64,000 nucleotides of DNA from Oscillospiraceae bacterium (GTDB taxonomy: Bacteria > Bacillota > Clostridia > Oscillospirales > Ruminococcaceae). The position numbers were made by a program, and so were the translations under genes. The stretch lies in assembly GCA_017847835.1 (NCBI GenBank), contig JAGASH010000008.1:481331-545330 (forward strand), read 5' to 3'. The notes below the pieces were generated by a model. The model ran no database searches, had not been told where the DNA came from, and worked only from the letters and a program-made list of their open reading frames with translations. Of the stretch, positions 1 to 8,862 are shown in pieces; position 1 is the first letter of the stretch; each line of letters starts with the position of its first letter.

Positions 1-722
1 TTGTAGAACATTCCCATTGCGTTTGAGCCGCCGCCCACGCAAGCCATAACCGCTGTCGGGAGCTTGCCTTCAAGTTCGAGAATTTGCTCGCGGGCTTCTC
101 TTGAAATCACGCTCTGAAAGTCGCGAACCATCATCGGGAACGGGTGCGGTCCCATAACCGAGCCGAGAACGTAAAGCGTGTCGTCCACACGGCTCGACCA
201 GTCGCGCATTGCCTCGTTTACCGCGTCTTTCAAGGTCATTGTGCCGGTTGTGACAGGGTGAACCTTTGCCCCGAGAAGTTCCATTCGGTAAACGTTGAGC
301 GCCTGACGAATGGTATCTTCTTTGCCCATAAAAATCTCGCATTCGAGGTCCATAAGAGCCGCTGCCGTTGCCGCAGCAACACCGTGCTGTCCGGCACCCG
401 TTTCCGCGATAATACGCTTTTTGCCCATTTTTTTAGCAAGCAGGCACTGTCCGAGAACATTGTTGATTTTATGCGAGCCGGTGTGGTTCAAATCCTCGCG
501 CTTGAAGTAGATTTTCGCGCCGCCGAGGTCTTTTGTCATCTTCTCCGCATAGTAGAGAAGCGACGGTCTGTTCGCGTATTCGCGGTTGAGTTTGTCCAGC
601 TCCGCGATAAAATCGGGGTCTTTAGAGAAGTGCTCGTAAGCCTCCTCCAGCTTGTGAATTTCGTTCATCAGCGTTTCGGGAACGTACTGCCCGCCGAAAT
701 CGCCGTATCTTCCGTTGTTCAT
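1..722 (-). CDS. trpB: Tryptophan synthase beta chain, C-terminus cut by window edge
   Basis: TrpB condenses indole (from TrpA) with L-serine to make tryptophan, using PLP in the cytoplasm. The first 240 codons are present. The N-terminus reads [18 protein letters not shown], and the PLP-lysine motif HTGSHKINN lies near residue 85. The start at 722 has a good site, AAAGGAG, about 7 bases upstream. The gene begins 24 bases after trpF and is the last trp gene visible; trpA would be expected beyond the left edge. Identification is secure from the motif and the operon; the missing C-terminus is only an effect of the window. Confidence 0.95.
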   Translation of the reverse strand, partial: MNNGRYGDFGGQYVPETLMNEIHKLEEAYEHFSKDPDFIAELDKLNREYANRPSLLYYAEKMTKDLGGAKIYFKREDLNHTGSHKINNVLGQCLLAKKMGKKRIIAETGAGQHGVAAATAAALMDLECEIFMGKEDTIRQALNVYRMELLGAKVHPVTTGTMTLKDAVNEAMRDWSSRVDDTLYVLGSVMGPHPFPMMVRDFQSVISREAREQILELEGKLPTAVMACVGGGSNAMGMFY

Positions 723-746
723 ATTTATTCTCCTTTAAAAATATTT

Positions 747-1340
747 TCAATCGGTATTTCTCGCCGCTTTCACCGCCGCGAGAATTTTCTCCCTGTCCTT
801 GATTTTGTCCGTTTCAACCCCGCCCGAGATGTCCGCGCCGAATGGGTGAAACCGCGCCAAATCGGGGATTTTCTCGGGGGTTATCCCGCCCGCGATAAAA
901 AATGGCACGGGGATTTTTTCAGGGGAAATCAGCGCGTGGTCGAACTGTTTTCCCGTGCCCTTGCCGCTGTCGAGAAGCAGAAAATCCGCGCCGAGCGGCT
1001 CGATTTCGCTCCCGTCAACCTTCACTGCGCGAATTATCGGCAGGGAAACGCGCTTCTTTAATTCTGCAATATAATCCGCATTTTCGCTTCCGTGGAGCTG
1101 CACGATATCGATGATTTCCCGTTTTGCCGCTTCCTCGATGTAATCAATCGGAGCGTCCACGAAAACCCCGACCGACTGAATTTCCGCGTTCAGCCGTTTT
1201 TTGAGCAAAGCCGCTTTGTCAAGCGAAATATTGCGGTGACTTTTCGGGAAATTCAGCACAAATCCCGCGAAATCGGGCTTCGCTTCGTTCACAAAATCGA
1301 TGTCAATTTCACGGAAAAGCCCGCAGATTTTTATCTTCAT
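747..1340 (-). CDS. trpF: Phosphoribosylanthranilate isomerase
   Basis: TrpF converts phosphoribosylanthranilate to the carboxyphenylamino-deoxyribulose phosphate that TrpC uses. The 197-aa length is normal for a single-domain TIM barrel. KICG at residues 4-7 carries the general-base cysteine, LLLDSGKGTGKQFD carries the catalytic aspartate, and FIAGGITPE is part of the phosphate-binding region. Its ATG overlaps the trpC stop by one base (TGATG), so translation is probably coupled. It is not fused to trpC, unlike in enteric bacteria. Confidence 0.95.
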   Translation of the reverse strand: MKIKICGLFREIDIDFVNEAKPDFAGFVLNFPKSHRNISLDKAALLKKRLNAEIQSVGVFVDAPIDYIEEAAKREIIDIVQLHGSENADYIAELKKRVSLPIIRAVKVDGSEIEPLGADFLLLDSGKGTGKQFDHALISPEKIPVPFFIAGGITPEKIPDLARFHPFGADISGGVETDKIKDREKILAAVKAARNTD

Positions 1341-2122
1341 CAGAAACCTCTCAATTCGCGCAGCTTTGCGGTTTTGTCGTCCGCGCGCATAAGCGTTTCG
1401 CCGATAAGAGCCGCGTTTGCGTTGACCTTTCGCAGAGCCGACACGTCCTCGGCGGTTTTCACACCGCTTTCCGACACGAAAATCCTGTCGCTCGGGACGA
1501 TTTCGCGAAGCTTTCCGCTTTTCGTGAAGTCAACCGAGAAATTCCGCAAATCGCGGTTGTTCACGCCGATAATCTGCGCTCCGATTTTCACGGCAGCCTC
1601 GGTTTCCGCTTCGTCACGGCATTCCACAAGCGCCGACAGCCCGAGCGAGTGCGCTAAATCGAGATACTCGGAGAGCTGTTTTTCCGACAAAATCGACGAT
1701 ATCAGGAGCACAGCCGACGCGCCGAGAATTTTCGCTTCGTAAATCATATAATCGGAAATTGTGAAATCCTTCCGCAAAACGGGGATTTTCACCGTGTTTG
1801 TGATTTCTCGCAAAATCGCGTCGCTGCCCTTGAACCAGAACGGCTCGGTTAAACAGGAAATCGCGTTTGCGCCCGCTTTTTCGTAGTCCTTGGCAATCTG
1901 CAAATACGGGAAATTTTCCGCGATTATTCCCTTTGACGGCGACGCTCGTTTCACCTCGCAGATAAACGCGATGTCCTCTCCCGAAAGCTCTCTTTTAAAG
2001 GGGAAATCGCTTGTTTTCGGGAGCTTTTCGGCAGCCTCACGAACCTCCGAAAGCGGAATTTCTTTCGCTTTATCGGCAATTCGCTCGCGCGTTTTCTGCG
2101 CTATTTCATCTAAAATATTCAT
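1340..2122 (-). CDS. trpC: Indole-3-glycerol phosphate synthase
   Basis: TrpC closes the indole ring to give indole-3-glycerol phosphate. The protein is 260 aa with the family motifs FICEVKRASPSKG (substrate phosphate and catalytic lysine), VLRKDF (catalytic lysine) and ALIGETLM (C-terminal phosphate loop). I place the start at ATG 2122, which shares one base with the trpG stop (TGATG), as at the trpC/trpF junction. A TTG one codon upstream is possible but less likely. GCGAGG lies about 8 bases before the ATG. Confidence 0.95.
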   Translation of the reverse strand: MNILDEIAQKTRERIADKAKEIPLSEVREAAEKLPKTSDFPFKRELSGEDIAFICEVKRASPSKGIIAENFPYLQIAKDYEKAGANAISCLTEPFWFKGSDAILREITNTVKIPVLRKDFTISDYMIYEAKILGASAVLLISSILSEKQLSEYLDLAHSLGLSALVECRDEAETEAAVKIGAQIIGVNNRDLRNFSVDFTKSGKLREIVPSDRIFVSESGVKTAEDVSALRKVNANAALIGETLMRADDKTAKLRELRGF

Positions 2123-2694
2123 CAAATTACCTCGCTCAAAAAGTTCTTCAGCATAACCTCACCGTGCTCCGTGAGAATGCTTTCGGGGTGAAACTGCACG
2201 CCGTAAACGGGATATTTTTCGTGCCGAACCGCCATAATTTCTCCGTCCGCGGTTTTCGCTGCGATTTTAAGGCACTCGGGAAAACCGTTTTCATCGGCTG
2301 CAAGCGAGTGATAGCGCGCAATCTCAAACTCACCGTCAATCCCCTTGAAAAGCGCGCAGTTTTTGTCGGCGGTTATCACGGATTTTTTGCCGTGCATAAG
2401 CTGCTTTGCGTGAACGATTTTCGCGCCGTATGCCTCGCAGATTGCCTGATGTCCGAGGCAAACACCGAGCAGCGGAATTTTTCCCGCAGCCTTCAAAATC
2501 AGCTCTTCGCAAACTCCCGCGTCCGAGGGCTTGCCGGGACCGGGACTGATTATAATATGCGAGGGAGCGAGCGCGATTATTTCATCTGCGGTCAGTTCGT
2601 CGTTTCGGATTACCTTGATATCCGGGTTGATTTTGCCCACAAGCTGATATAGATTATAAGAAAAGCTGTCGTAATTATCCACAAGTAAAATCAT
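2122..2694 (-). CDS. trpG: Anthranilate synthase component II (glutamine amidotransferase)
   Basis: This class I glutamine amidotransferase releases ammonia for TrpE. At 190 aa it is a stand-alone subunit without fused TrpD. The oxyanion motif IISPGPGKPSDAG lies near residue 50, the nucleophile Cys79 in GVCLGHQ, and the His/Glu pair in VQFHPESI near the C-terminus. It follows trpE by 13 bases. Such subunits can also serve PabB in folate synthesis; the operon position makes tryptophan the main role. trpD, usually next in clostridial operons, is not here. Confidence 0.95.
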   Translation of the reverse strand: MILLVDNYDSFSYNLYQLVGKINPDIKVIRNDELTADEIIALAPSHIIISPGPGKPSDAGVCEELILKAAGKIPLLGVCLGHQAICEAYGAKIVHAKQLMHGKKSVITADKNCALFKGIDGEFEIARYHSLAADENGFPECLKIAAKTADGEIMAVRHEKYPVYGVQFHPESILTEHGEVMLKNFLSEVI

Positions 2695-2707
2695 AAAATC
2701 ACCACTT

Positions 2708-4174
2708 TCAAATCTCGGTTTTCAGCGCTTCGACAACCGCTTTCGCTTTGTTTATGCACTCCTGAAATTCCTTTTCGGGAACGGAGTCCGCGACAATTCC
2801 CGCACCGCTTCTCACGAACACGCGACCGTTTTTCTTGAAGCAAAGACGAATTGCAATTGCCGTATCAAGATTTCCGCGAAAATCGATGTAGCCGACCGCG
2901 CCGCCGTAAATTCCGCGTTTGTTGTTTTCGAGCTCGTTTATAATCTCGCAGGCACGGATTTTCGGTGCTCCGGAAAGCGTTCCCGCGGGCAAAACCGCGT
3001 TTACCGCGTCAAGTGCCGAGAAGCCTTCTCTAATCTCTCCGCGAACCGTTGAGCCGATGTGCATAACGTGAGAATAGCGCTCGATTGACATATATTTCTC
3101 AACCTCAACCGTCCCGAAAGCCGAGATTTTTCCGAGGTCGTTTCGTCCGAGGTCAACGAGCATATTGTGCTCGGAAAGCTCCTTTTCATCGGCGAGAAGC
3201 TCTTTTTCAAGCTGTTTGTCCTCTTTTTCCGTTTTGCCGCGAGGACGTGTTCCCGCGAGAGGGAACGTGTGCAGAACACCGTTTTCAAGCTTCACAAGAG
3301 TTTCCGGAGAAGCCCCCGCGACCTCCATATCCGAGCTTGAAAAATAGAACATATACGGCGAGGGATTTGTGGTTCTCAGCACGCGGTAAGCGCTGAGCAG
3401 ACTGCCTTTGAACTCCGCGTCAAGGCGGTTTGACAGGACAACCTGAAAGATGTCGCCGTCATAGATGTATTGCTTCGCTTTTTCGACCATTTCGCAGTAG
3501 CGCTCCTTGTCGAAAAGCGGCTTGAAGTCGCCGAGAAGCTTTGAGTTCTCGTCGGGAGCGGGCTTTCCGTGACGGATAAGCTCCTCCATCGCGTCGAGCT
3601 CTTTTTCTGCGCGTTTATACTCTTCTTCGAGATTTTCGGTTTTGATGTTTACAATCAGTATGATTTTCTGCTTGATATTATCAAACGCGACAACCTTGTC
3701 AAACAGCATCAAATCAACATCTCGGAAATTTTCTTCGTCCTCTGCGTCAAGCTTCAGGCAAGGCTCGGCGTATTTTATATAGTCGTAGCCGAAGTAGCCG
3801 ACAAGCCCGCCCGTAAAGCTCGGAAAACCGTCCATCTGCGGTGCGCGGTACTCTTCGAGCAGCGCTTTTATGCGGACTGCGGGATTTTTCTCGGTGAAGC
3901 TCTCGGTTTCTCCGGTCGCGATATTTTTGATATTCAGCACCCCGTCAAGACAGCTGATTTCCAGCTTCGGGTCATATCCCAGAAACGTGTAGCGTCCCCA
4001 TTTTTCCTGATTTTCAACGCTCTCGAGAATGAAAACGTGAGAGCTTGCGTTTTTGAGAATTTTCAGCGCCTCGACAGGCGTTCTGATGTCGGCGAAAAGC
4101 TCGCGCTTTACGGGAACAACCGTGTAATCCGCGTACTTTTTCGCTTCTTCGAGCGTGGGATAAATCTTTTCCAT
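2708..4174 (-). CDS. trpE: Anthranilate synthase component I
   Basis: TrpE makes anthranilate from chorismate and ammonia, the first committed step of tryptophan synthesis. It is 488 aa, usual for the family. The C-terminal chorismate-binding half shows GDIFQVVLSNR, SPETLVKLENG, PLAGTRPRG, DLGRNDLG, LPAGTLSGAPK and RSGAGIVADS. The start at 4174 has GGGAGG 7-8 bases upstream. It is the first gene after the T-box leader, so charging of tRNA-Trp should control the whole operon. Confidence 0.96.
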   Translation of the reverse strand: MEKIYPTLEEAKKYADYTVVPVKRELFADIRTPVEALKILKNASSHVFILESVENQEKWGRYTFLGYDPKLEISCLDGVLNIKNIATGETESFTEKNPAVRIKALLEEYRAPQMDGFPSFTGGLVGYFGYDYIKYAEPCLKLDAEDEENFRDVDLMLFDKVVAFDNIKQKIILIVNIKTENLEEEYKRAEKELDAMEELIRHGKPAPDENSKLLGDFKPLFDKERYCEMVEKAKQYIYDGDIFQVVLSNRLDAEFKGSLLSAYRVLRTTNPSPYMFYFSSSDMEVAGASPETLVKLENGVLHTFPLAGTRPRGKTEKEDKQLEKELLADEKELSEHNMLVDLGRNDLGKISAFGTVEVEKYMSIERYSHVMHIGSTVRGEIREGFSALDAVNAVLPAGTLSGAPKIRACEIINELENNKRGIYGGAVGYIDFRGNLDTAIAIRLCFKKNGRVFVRSGAGIVADSVPEKEFQECINKAKAVVEALKTEI

Positions 4175-4179
4175 AGCAA

Positions 4180-4511
4180 AACCTCCCGAAAAACAAAAAT
4201 CCGTCCTCTGACAGAATTTTACAATTCTGCCATAAGGACGGTTTAACTCCGTGTTGCCACCTTATTTCACCGGAAAATCGCTTTTTCGGTGCGCTCAGCA
4301 GGTACTAACATACCCTTGCGGTTAACGCCCGCTTACGTCTTAAGATACTCCGAAAACGCGCCGTTAAACAGCCCGCGTTCGTTTCCCCCTCGCCCTCGGT
4401 GGTCCATTTGGAAGCTCTGCGTTCTGCGGTATTCACAGCATCGACCGCTCTCTGGGAGTGCACAAGCAACGTTATCTCCACCTCATCGGTTTATAAGGCA
4501 TATTCAATTTA
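4180..4511 (-). promoter_or_regulatory. T-box leader, tryptophan specifier (UGG)
   Basis: Read on the minus strand, the trpE leader holds the T-box sequence GGTGGCAACACGG (4261-4249). Upstream, stem I has the conserved AGAGAGC. The base of the specifier loop is GGTGG paired with CCACC, and the loop contains AAATGGA. The TGG at 4406-4404 sits where the specifier codon should be, so the cognate tRNA is tRNA-Trp. Uncharged tRNA-Trp would stabilise the antiterminator and let the operon be read. Outer limits are approximate. Confidence 0.93.
4189..4241 (-). terminator. Intrinsic terminator of the trp T-box
   Basis: On the minus strand CCGTCCT (from 4241) pairs with AGGACGG (ending 4201), with an inner stem CAGAAT/ATTCTG. 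The run ATTTTTGTTTTT follows. This is the terminator that competes with the T-box antiterminator just upstream. Confidence 0.88.
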
Positions 4512-4518
4512 CTTTCCC

Positions 4519-4547
4519 ATTTTATCACGTTAAACAGCGTTTGTCAA
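4519..4547 (-). promoter_or_regulatory. Sigma-A promoter of the trp operon
   Basis: Minus strand: TTGACA (4547-4542), 17 bases, TAAAAT (4524-4519). It sits directly upstream of the T-box leader, giving a transcript start near 4512. Confidence 0.82.
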
Positions 4548-4745
4548 GACCTTTTTCGGAATTTTTTATTGGCAAGTTTTATCGATTTGTGCAAAATCGA
4601 GAAAAATTTCTATCATTTGCCGAAAAAATAATGAAAAATAACCAAAAGACTCCCAATTTATACAAAAAAACTTCAAAATTAGACAAAATTTTCCTGTCAA
4701 TCTGTTCATTTTTCCCAAATGTGTACAAAATAAGCAAAAAAACAG

Positions 4746-4774
4746 TTGAAATCCGTTGCGAAATGGTGTATAAT
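4746..4774 (+). promoter_or_regulatory. Sigma-A promoter of the flagellar cluster
   Basis: TTGAAA (4746-4751), exactly 17 bases, TATAAT (4769-4774), about 80 bases before flgB. No strong sigma-28 motif was seen here. The rest of the 4548-4745 gap is A/T-rich and shows no gene. Confidence 0.82.
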
Positions 4775-4856
4775 GATTATGGACATCTATGTGTATAGGG
4801 GAAATTGCGCCCTAAAATCACCCATAATATAGATATGTAGAGGAAATGAGGTTCTT

Positions 4857-5222
4857 ATGGCTTTATTCGACACCACGGCTTTCCGCATAATCGAACAAGG
4901 AATGAGCGTTATGTGGACAAAGCAGCAAATCATTGCACAGAATATCACCAATCAGGATACCCCCGACTATAACTGCAAGTATCTTGATTTCGGCGGGATT
5001 TTAAGGGACAAAATCCGCGCCGACGGCTCTATAAAGAAGGAACTTAACATTCAACAGCGTCTTATCGTCGATACCATTACTGATGACCAGGCTGACGGAA
5101 ACAACGTTGATATGGACGTGCAGAGCGCAGAGGCAGTGAAAACGGCTTACTGGCTCGACGGGCTCATCAACCAGATGAACGGCAACTTCACGCGCATTAG
5201 AAGCGCTATCGTGACCAAGTAA
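4857..5222 (+). CDS. flgB: Flagellar basal-body rod protein FlgB
   Basis: FlgB is a proximal rod protein exported by the flagellar type III system. It is 121 aa, close to the usual 110-140. The N-terminal half has the rod-type pattern around WTKQQIIAQNITNQDTPDYN, and the C-terminus forms a helix rich in heptads. GAGG lies 9 bases before the ATG. It is the first gene of the cluster and is followed 10 bases later by flgC, the standard pairing. Confidence 0.93.
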   Translation: MALFDTTAFRIIEQGMSVMWTKQQIIAQNITNQDTPDYNCKYLDFGGILRDKIRADGSIKKELNIQQRLIVDTITDDQADGNNVDMDVQSAEAVKTAYWLDGLINQMNGNFTRIRSAIVTK

Positions 5223-5232
5223 GGAGTAGATT

Positions 5233-5697
5233 ATGGCTTTTTTGAGTTCGCTTAATATCCCGCTTTCGGGTATGACCGCGCAGCGCTTCCGCTTCGACAT
5301 CATCTCGCAGAACATCGCAAACGCCGATGACTACGCGACCAATCCCGAGGACGTTTACTGCCGCAAGATGACCGTTTTCGCGGAGGACAGGAGTTTCAAG
5401 AAGATGCTTCGCGTCAACTTGCAGAGCGGCGAGCTGGATTTGAACAGATTTAACTACGTTCAGCTCAAGGGCGTTGAGGCAACGCAGGTTGTCGATGACC
5501 CCACTCCTCCTACGCCCGTTTACAGCCCCGATAACCCACTTGCAGACGAGTTCGGCTATGTCTATGAATCAAACGTAAACGTTGTCGTAGAGCAGGCTGA
5601 CGCTATCGCTGCCTCGAACGGCTACAACGCAAACAAGGAAATCTTCGAGCTGATGAAGTCGATGACTTCTGCGGCGCTCAACATCGGCAAGGGCTGA
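5233..5697 (+). CDS. flgC: Flagellar basal-body rod protein FlgC
   Basis: FlgC is a proximal rod subunit. The 154-aa protein opens with LSGMTAQRFRFDIISQNIANADD, the flagellar rod signature with ISQNIANA. It ends with a helix containing KEIFELMKSMTSAALN, the usual C-terminal packing region. GGAG precedes the ATG. The gene is 10 bases after flgB and 29 before fliE. Confidence 0.94.
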   Translation: MAFLSSLNIPLSGMTAQRFRFDIISQNIANADDYATNPEDVYCRKMTVFAEDRSFKKMLRVNLQSGELDLNRFNYVQLKGVEATQVVDDPTPPTPVYSPDNPLADEFGYVYESNVNVVVEQADAIAASNGYNANKEIFELMKSMTSAALNIGKG

Positions 5698-5726
5698 TGA
5701 ACGAACTTTGATAAGAGGTACATAAA

Positions 5727-6071
5727 ATGTCACTTTATTCAATCAGCCCGCTTTTCGGGCTTAACCCGCTTGAAGAACTTCAGCCGATGGACAGAATGGA
5801 CAAAATGCTCCCTATCGGCGCAACAAGCGTGCCTGTTGTGGACACGCAGAACGCTTCTTTCCTCGATATCTTCAGAGGGCTTGTCACAAACGTTATCGAA
5901 ACTAACGAGCAGGTTGACCGCGACGCAATCGACCTTATGCTCGGCAATATCGACAACATCGCCGAAATGCAGGCGAATATCGAAAAGGCAAACACTGCCG
6001 TTGACGTTCTCGTAACCGTCAAAAACGAGGTTCTGAGCGCGTACAACTCGATTATCAATATGCAGATTTAA
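5727..6071 (+). CDS. fliE: Flagellar hook-basal body protein FliE
   Basis: FliE links the MS ring (FliF) to the rod. The 114-aa product has a variable N-terminus and a conserved C-terminal half: helical FLDIFRGLVTNVIETNEQVDRD and VDVLVTVKNEVLSAYNSIINMQI, typical of FliE. AGAGG is upstream of the ATG. Length and position after flgC support the call. Confidence 0.93.
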   Translation: MSLYSISPLFGLNPLEELQPMDRMDKMLPIGATSVPVVDTQNASFLDIFRGLVTNVIETNEQVDRDAIDLMLGNIDNIAEMQANIEKANTAVDVLVTVKNEVLSAYNSIINMQI

Positions 6072-6112
6072 GGCTGCTTGATTTTATTTTACAAGAACCC
6101 AGAGGTTTTTAG

Positions 6113-7780
6113 ATGAACGAAAAAGTCAAAAAGATTACCGTCAAGGTAAAAGAAAAGTGGACGGGATTTTCAAAGGCAATCAAGATAATGGTTGTCGCAA
6201 TTCCGATTGCGATAATCGCGATAATCATTGTGCTGGCAGTTCTCCTCAACCACAAGGACAGAGGAGTGCTGTTTTCGGGACTTTCCACAACCGAGGCAGG
6301 CGAAATTGTCAGCGCGATAAACTCGCTCGGCGTTACCGACGTAACCCTCCGCGACAACGGTGATATCGTTGTTCCCGCGGAAAATATCGACAGCCTGCGT
6401 ATGCAGCTCTCGGTTCAGGGTTACCCGAAAAATGCCAAAAACTATGATATCTGGAACGACGGAATTGACTTGTGGTCAACCGATACCGACAAGCGCGAGG
6501 TTCAGCGCCAGCAGCGTGAAACCAACATTGCCGCGACGCTCCGACTGCTTGAACCGGTAGCTTCGGCAACCGTCACTCTCGATATCCCGAAAACCCGTGA
6601 TTACGTCATCACCGATACTAAAGAGGTGCCGAGATGCTCGGTTTTGCTGAAATTACGCAACGACGACGAGCTCACGAATGCCGAGGTAAGAGGTATTTTC
6701 AGGCTGGTTGAAACGAGCGTCGAGAACCTCACAATCGACAACATCTCCGTTACCGACACTCTCGGACGTTCGTATTTGTGGATTTCCGAGGAAGAGGAGC
6801 AAAACGGTCAGAAGGACGCTTCGGGTGTTTCCGTTGCCCGTAAACGTCAGCAGTTCGTGCTTGAAATGCAGAACGCTCTCACAAGTCAGCTCCGCGACTC
6901 TTTAGCCACCGTTTATGGCGAGAAGAACTACACCGTGAATGTTTCGGCTATCCTCAATTATGACGCGAAAAAGGTTGAGTCAACCGAATATGTGCCGGTT
7001 GAGGGGACAAATTCGGGCGTTCTCGACCACGAACAGCATATTATCGCCTCGGACCAGCTCGATACCTCGGGCAACGTCATCGGTACATCTCCGAACGCGG
7101 ATTTGTCGCCGGATTACCCGACAATCGAGGGCTTGGTTGACGGTGAAAAGTATTATTATCGGAGAGACGAAAATCAGTATGACGTCACCAACATAAAGAC
7201 GACTATCGAAAAGGACGGTTACAGTATCGACAAGCTCACAGTCGGCGTTGCAATCAACCGCACAAACCTCACCGAGGGTGAACGCGAGCAAATTCGCGGG
7301 TGGGTTGCAGCGGCTGCGGGCACGGATATCGCAAACGTTGCCGTTCACAACGAGGCATTCGCTCTCACCACTAATAATGGTACAACAGTCGGCGATGGAA
7401 GCGGACTCGGAATTTACACGCGTCCCGTGGATTCGTTCAGAAACACGCTGTTGTTCGTGGTTATCGGTCTTGGCGTGCTGCTGGTGCTGCTGCTTATCGC
7501 TTCGCTCTTCGTCAGCAAGAGCCGCAAGCGCAAAATCCGCCGCAGACAGGAACAGGCGCTTGCCGCAGCGCAGGCTGCCGCAGAGAGCGCTTATTCCGGT
7601 GCAGCAACTATGGGTGAAGCACCGCAGGAGGTTGACTTCAATATCGCAAGCCTCACCGAAGAGGCAGGCAAGGATTCCCGCGAAACAATCCTCAAACGCG
7701 AAATCGCGGAATTTGCCAATACAAATCCCGAAATCGTCGCTTCGATTATCAAGAATTTGCTTCGCGACGAAAACTCATAA
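6113..7780 (+). CDS. fliF: Flagellar MS-ring protein FliF
   Basis: FliF forms the membrane ring on which the flagellum is built. The 555-aa protein has a first membrane helix near residues 24-45 (MVVAIPIAIIAIIIVLAVLL). The YscJ-like ring domain follows (GLSTTEAGEIVSAINSLG and LSVQGYPK), then a periplasmic-type middle region, a second membrane helix near 445-470 (FVVIGLGVLLVLLLIASLFV), and a cytoplasmic tail that binds FliG. The length matches the family. AGAGG lies before the ATG. Confidence 0.96.
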   Translation: MNEKVKKITVKVKEKWTGFSKAIKIMVVAIPIAIIAIIIVLAVLLNHKDRGVLFSGLSTTEAGEIVSAINSLGVTDVTLRDNGDIVVPAENIDSLRMQLSVQGYPKNAKNYDIWNDGIDLWSTDTDKREVQRQQRETNIAATLRLLEPVASATVTLDIPKTRDYVITDTKEVPRCSVLLKLRNDDELTNAEVRGIFRLVETSVENLTIDNISVTDTLGRSYLWISEEEEQNGQKDASGVSVARKRQQFVLEMQNALTSQLRDSLATVYGEKNYTVNVSAILNYDAKKVESTEYVPVEGTNSGVLDHEQHIIASDQLDTSGNVIGTSPNADLSPDYPTIEGLVDGEKYYYRRDENQYDVTNIKTTIEKDGYSIDKLTVGVAINRTNLTEGEREQIRGWVAAAAGTDIANVAVHNEAFALTTNNGTTVGDGSGLGIYTRPVDSFRNTLLFVVIGLGVLLVLLLIASLFVSKSRKRKIRRRQEQALAAAQAAAESAYSGAATMGEAPQEVDFNIASLTEEAGKDSRETILKREIAEFANTNPEIVASIIKNLLRDENS

Positions 7781-7801
7781 TTTTGATTTGGGAGTGATTT
7801 T

Positions 7802-8821
7802 ATGGCTTCAAAACAGCAGGACGGCGAGCTTGCACCCGCAAAAAAGGTTGCTCTTGTGCTCGCTTCAATGGGTGCTGAAACCGCGTCCTCGATATACAAA
7901 CACCTGTCCGACGACGATGTAGAAACGATTTCCGTCGAGCTTGCCCGTATGGAATACCACTCGATTGATGTCGTCGAGGAGGTTCTCAACGAGTTTTACG
8001 AGCTTTGCCTTACGCAGAAGGTTGTCACCGAGGGCGGTCTTGACTATGCGAGAAGCGTTCTCGAAAAGGCATTCGGCGCGGAGGCAGCCGACTCGCTGCT
8101 CAATCGTATCACAAAGCAGCTCGAAACCAAGTCCTTCGACTTCGTGAGAAAAGCTGACTATAAAAACCTGCTCGCAATAGTACAGAACGAGCACCCGCAG
8201 ACAATCGCGCTCATCCTCTCCTACGCGAGAACCGACCAGGCTTCGGCGATTTTGTCCGAGCTGCCGAAGGAAAAGCGCGTCGAGGTTGTCGAGAGAATTG
8301 CAAATATGGACAGAGCCTCGCCCGAGGTTGTCAAGGCAATTGAAGGCTCGCTTGAGAAGAAGTTCGCGACGCTTGCTTCGTCCGACTCTATGGAAGTCGG
8401 CGGTATAAGCTACGTTGCGGAGATTATGAACAACGTGGACAGAGCGACAGAAAAGTACATCTTCGACGAGCTGTCGGCGCGCGACCAGAAGCTTGCCGAC
8501 CTCATCAAGCAGAAGATGTTCGTTTTCGAGGATATCGTGCGGCTCGACGCAAAGGATATTCAGGAGTTTGTCAAGCAGGTCGATTCCAAGGACCTCGCGG
8601 TTGCTATCAAGGGCTCGACGCAGGAAGTTGCGGAGTGCATTTTCGCGAATATTTCCAGCCGTGCGCGTGAGAATTTGCAGGCTGATATCGAGTACCTGCA
8701 CAATGTTCGTATGCGTGATGTTGACGAGGCTCAGCAGAGAATTGTCGGCATTATCAGACGTCTTGAGCAGGAGGGCGCAATCACAATTACCCGCGGCGGC
8801 GGAGATGAAATCATCGCATAA
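7802..8821 (+). CDS. fliG: Flagellar motor switch protein FliG
   Basis: FliG is the C-ring protein that meets MotA and generates torque. The 339-aa length is normal. The middle domain shows NEHPQTIALILSY and AILSELPKEKR. The C-terminal domain carries the charged torque helix (LSARDQKLADLIKQKMFVFED). GGGAG precedes ATG 7802. The stop is 41 bases before the chosen fliH start. Confidence 0.97.
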   Translation: MASKQQDGELAPAKKVALVLASMGAETASSIYKHLSDDDVETISVELARMEYHSIDVVEEVLNEFYELCLTQKVVTEGGLDYARSVLEKAFGAEAADSLLNRITKQLETKSFDFVRKADYKNLLAIVQNEHPQTIALILSYARTDQASAILSELPKEKRVEVVERIANMDRASPEVVKAIEGSLEKKFATLASSDSMEVGGISYVAEIMNNVDRATEKYIFDELSARDQKLADLIKQKMFVFEDIVRLDAKDIQEFVKQVDSKDLAVAIKGSTQEVAECIFANISSRARENLQADIEYLHNVRMRDVDEAQQRIVGIIRRLEQEGAITITRGGGDEIIA

Positions 8822-8862
8822 CAGAGCGGTTTTCGTAATTTTAGTAACGGAGGAGATTGTTT

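Noticed and set aside
144..1061. 305-codon plus-strand frame over trpB and trpF
   Set aside because: Antisense to two genes with intact catalytic motifs; no ribosome site or domain.
4289..4798. 169-codon plus-strand frame before flgB
   Set aside because: It runs antisense through the T-box leader and into A/T-rich promoter sequence.
4813..4836. Sigma-28 promoter before flgB (TAAA then TAGATAT)
   Set aside because: Spacing is only about 13 bases and the -10 part matches poorly; the sigma-A promoter at 4746-4774 is far better.
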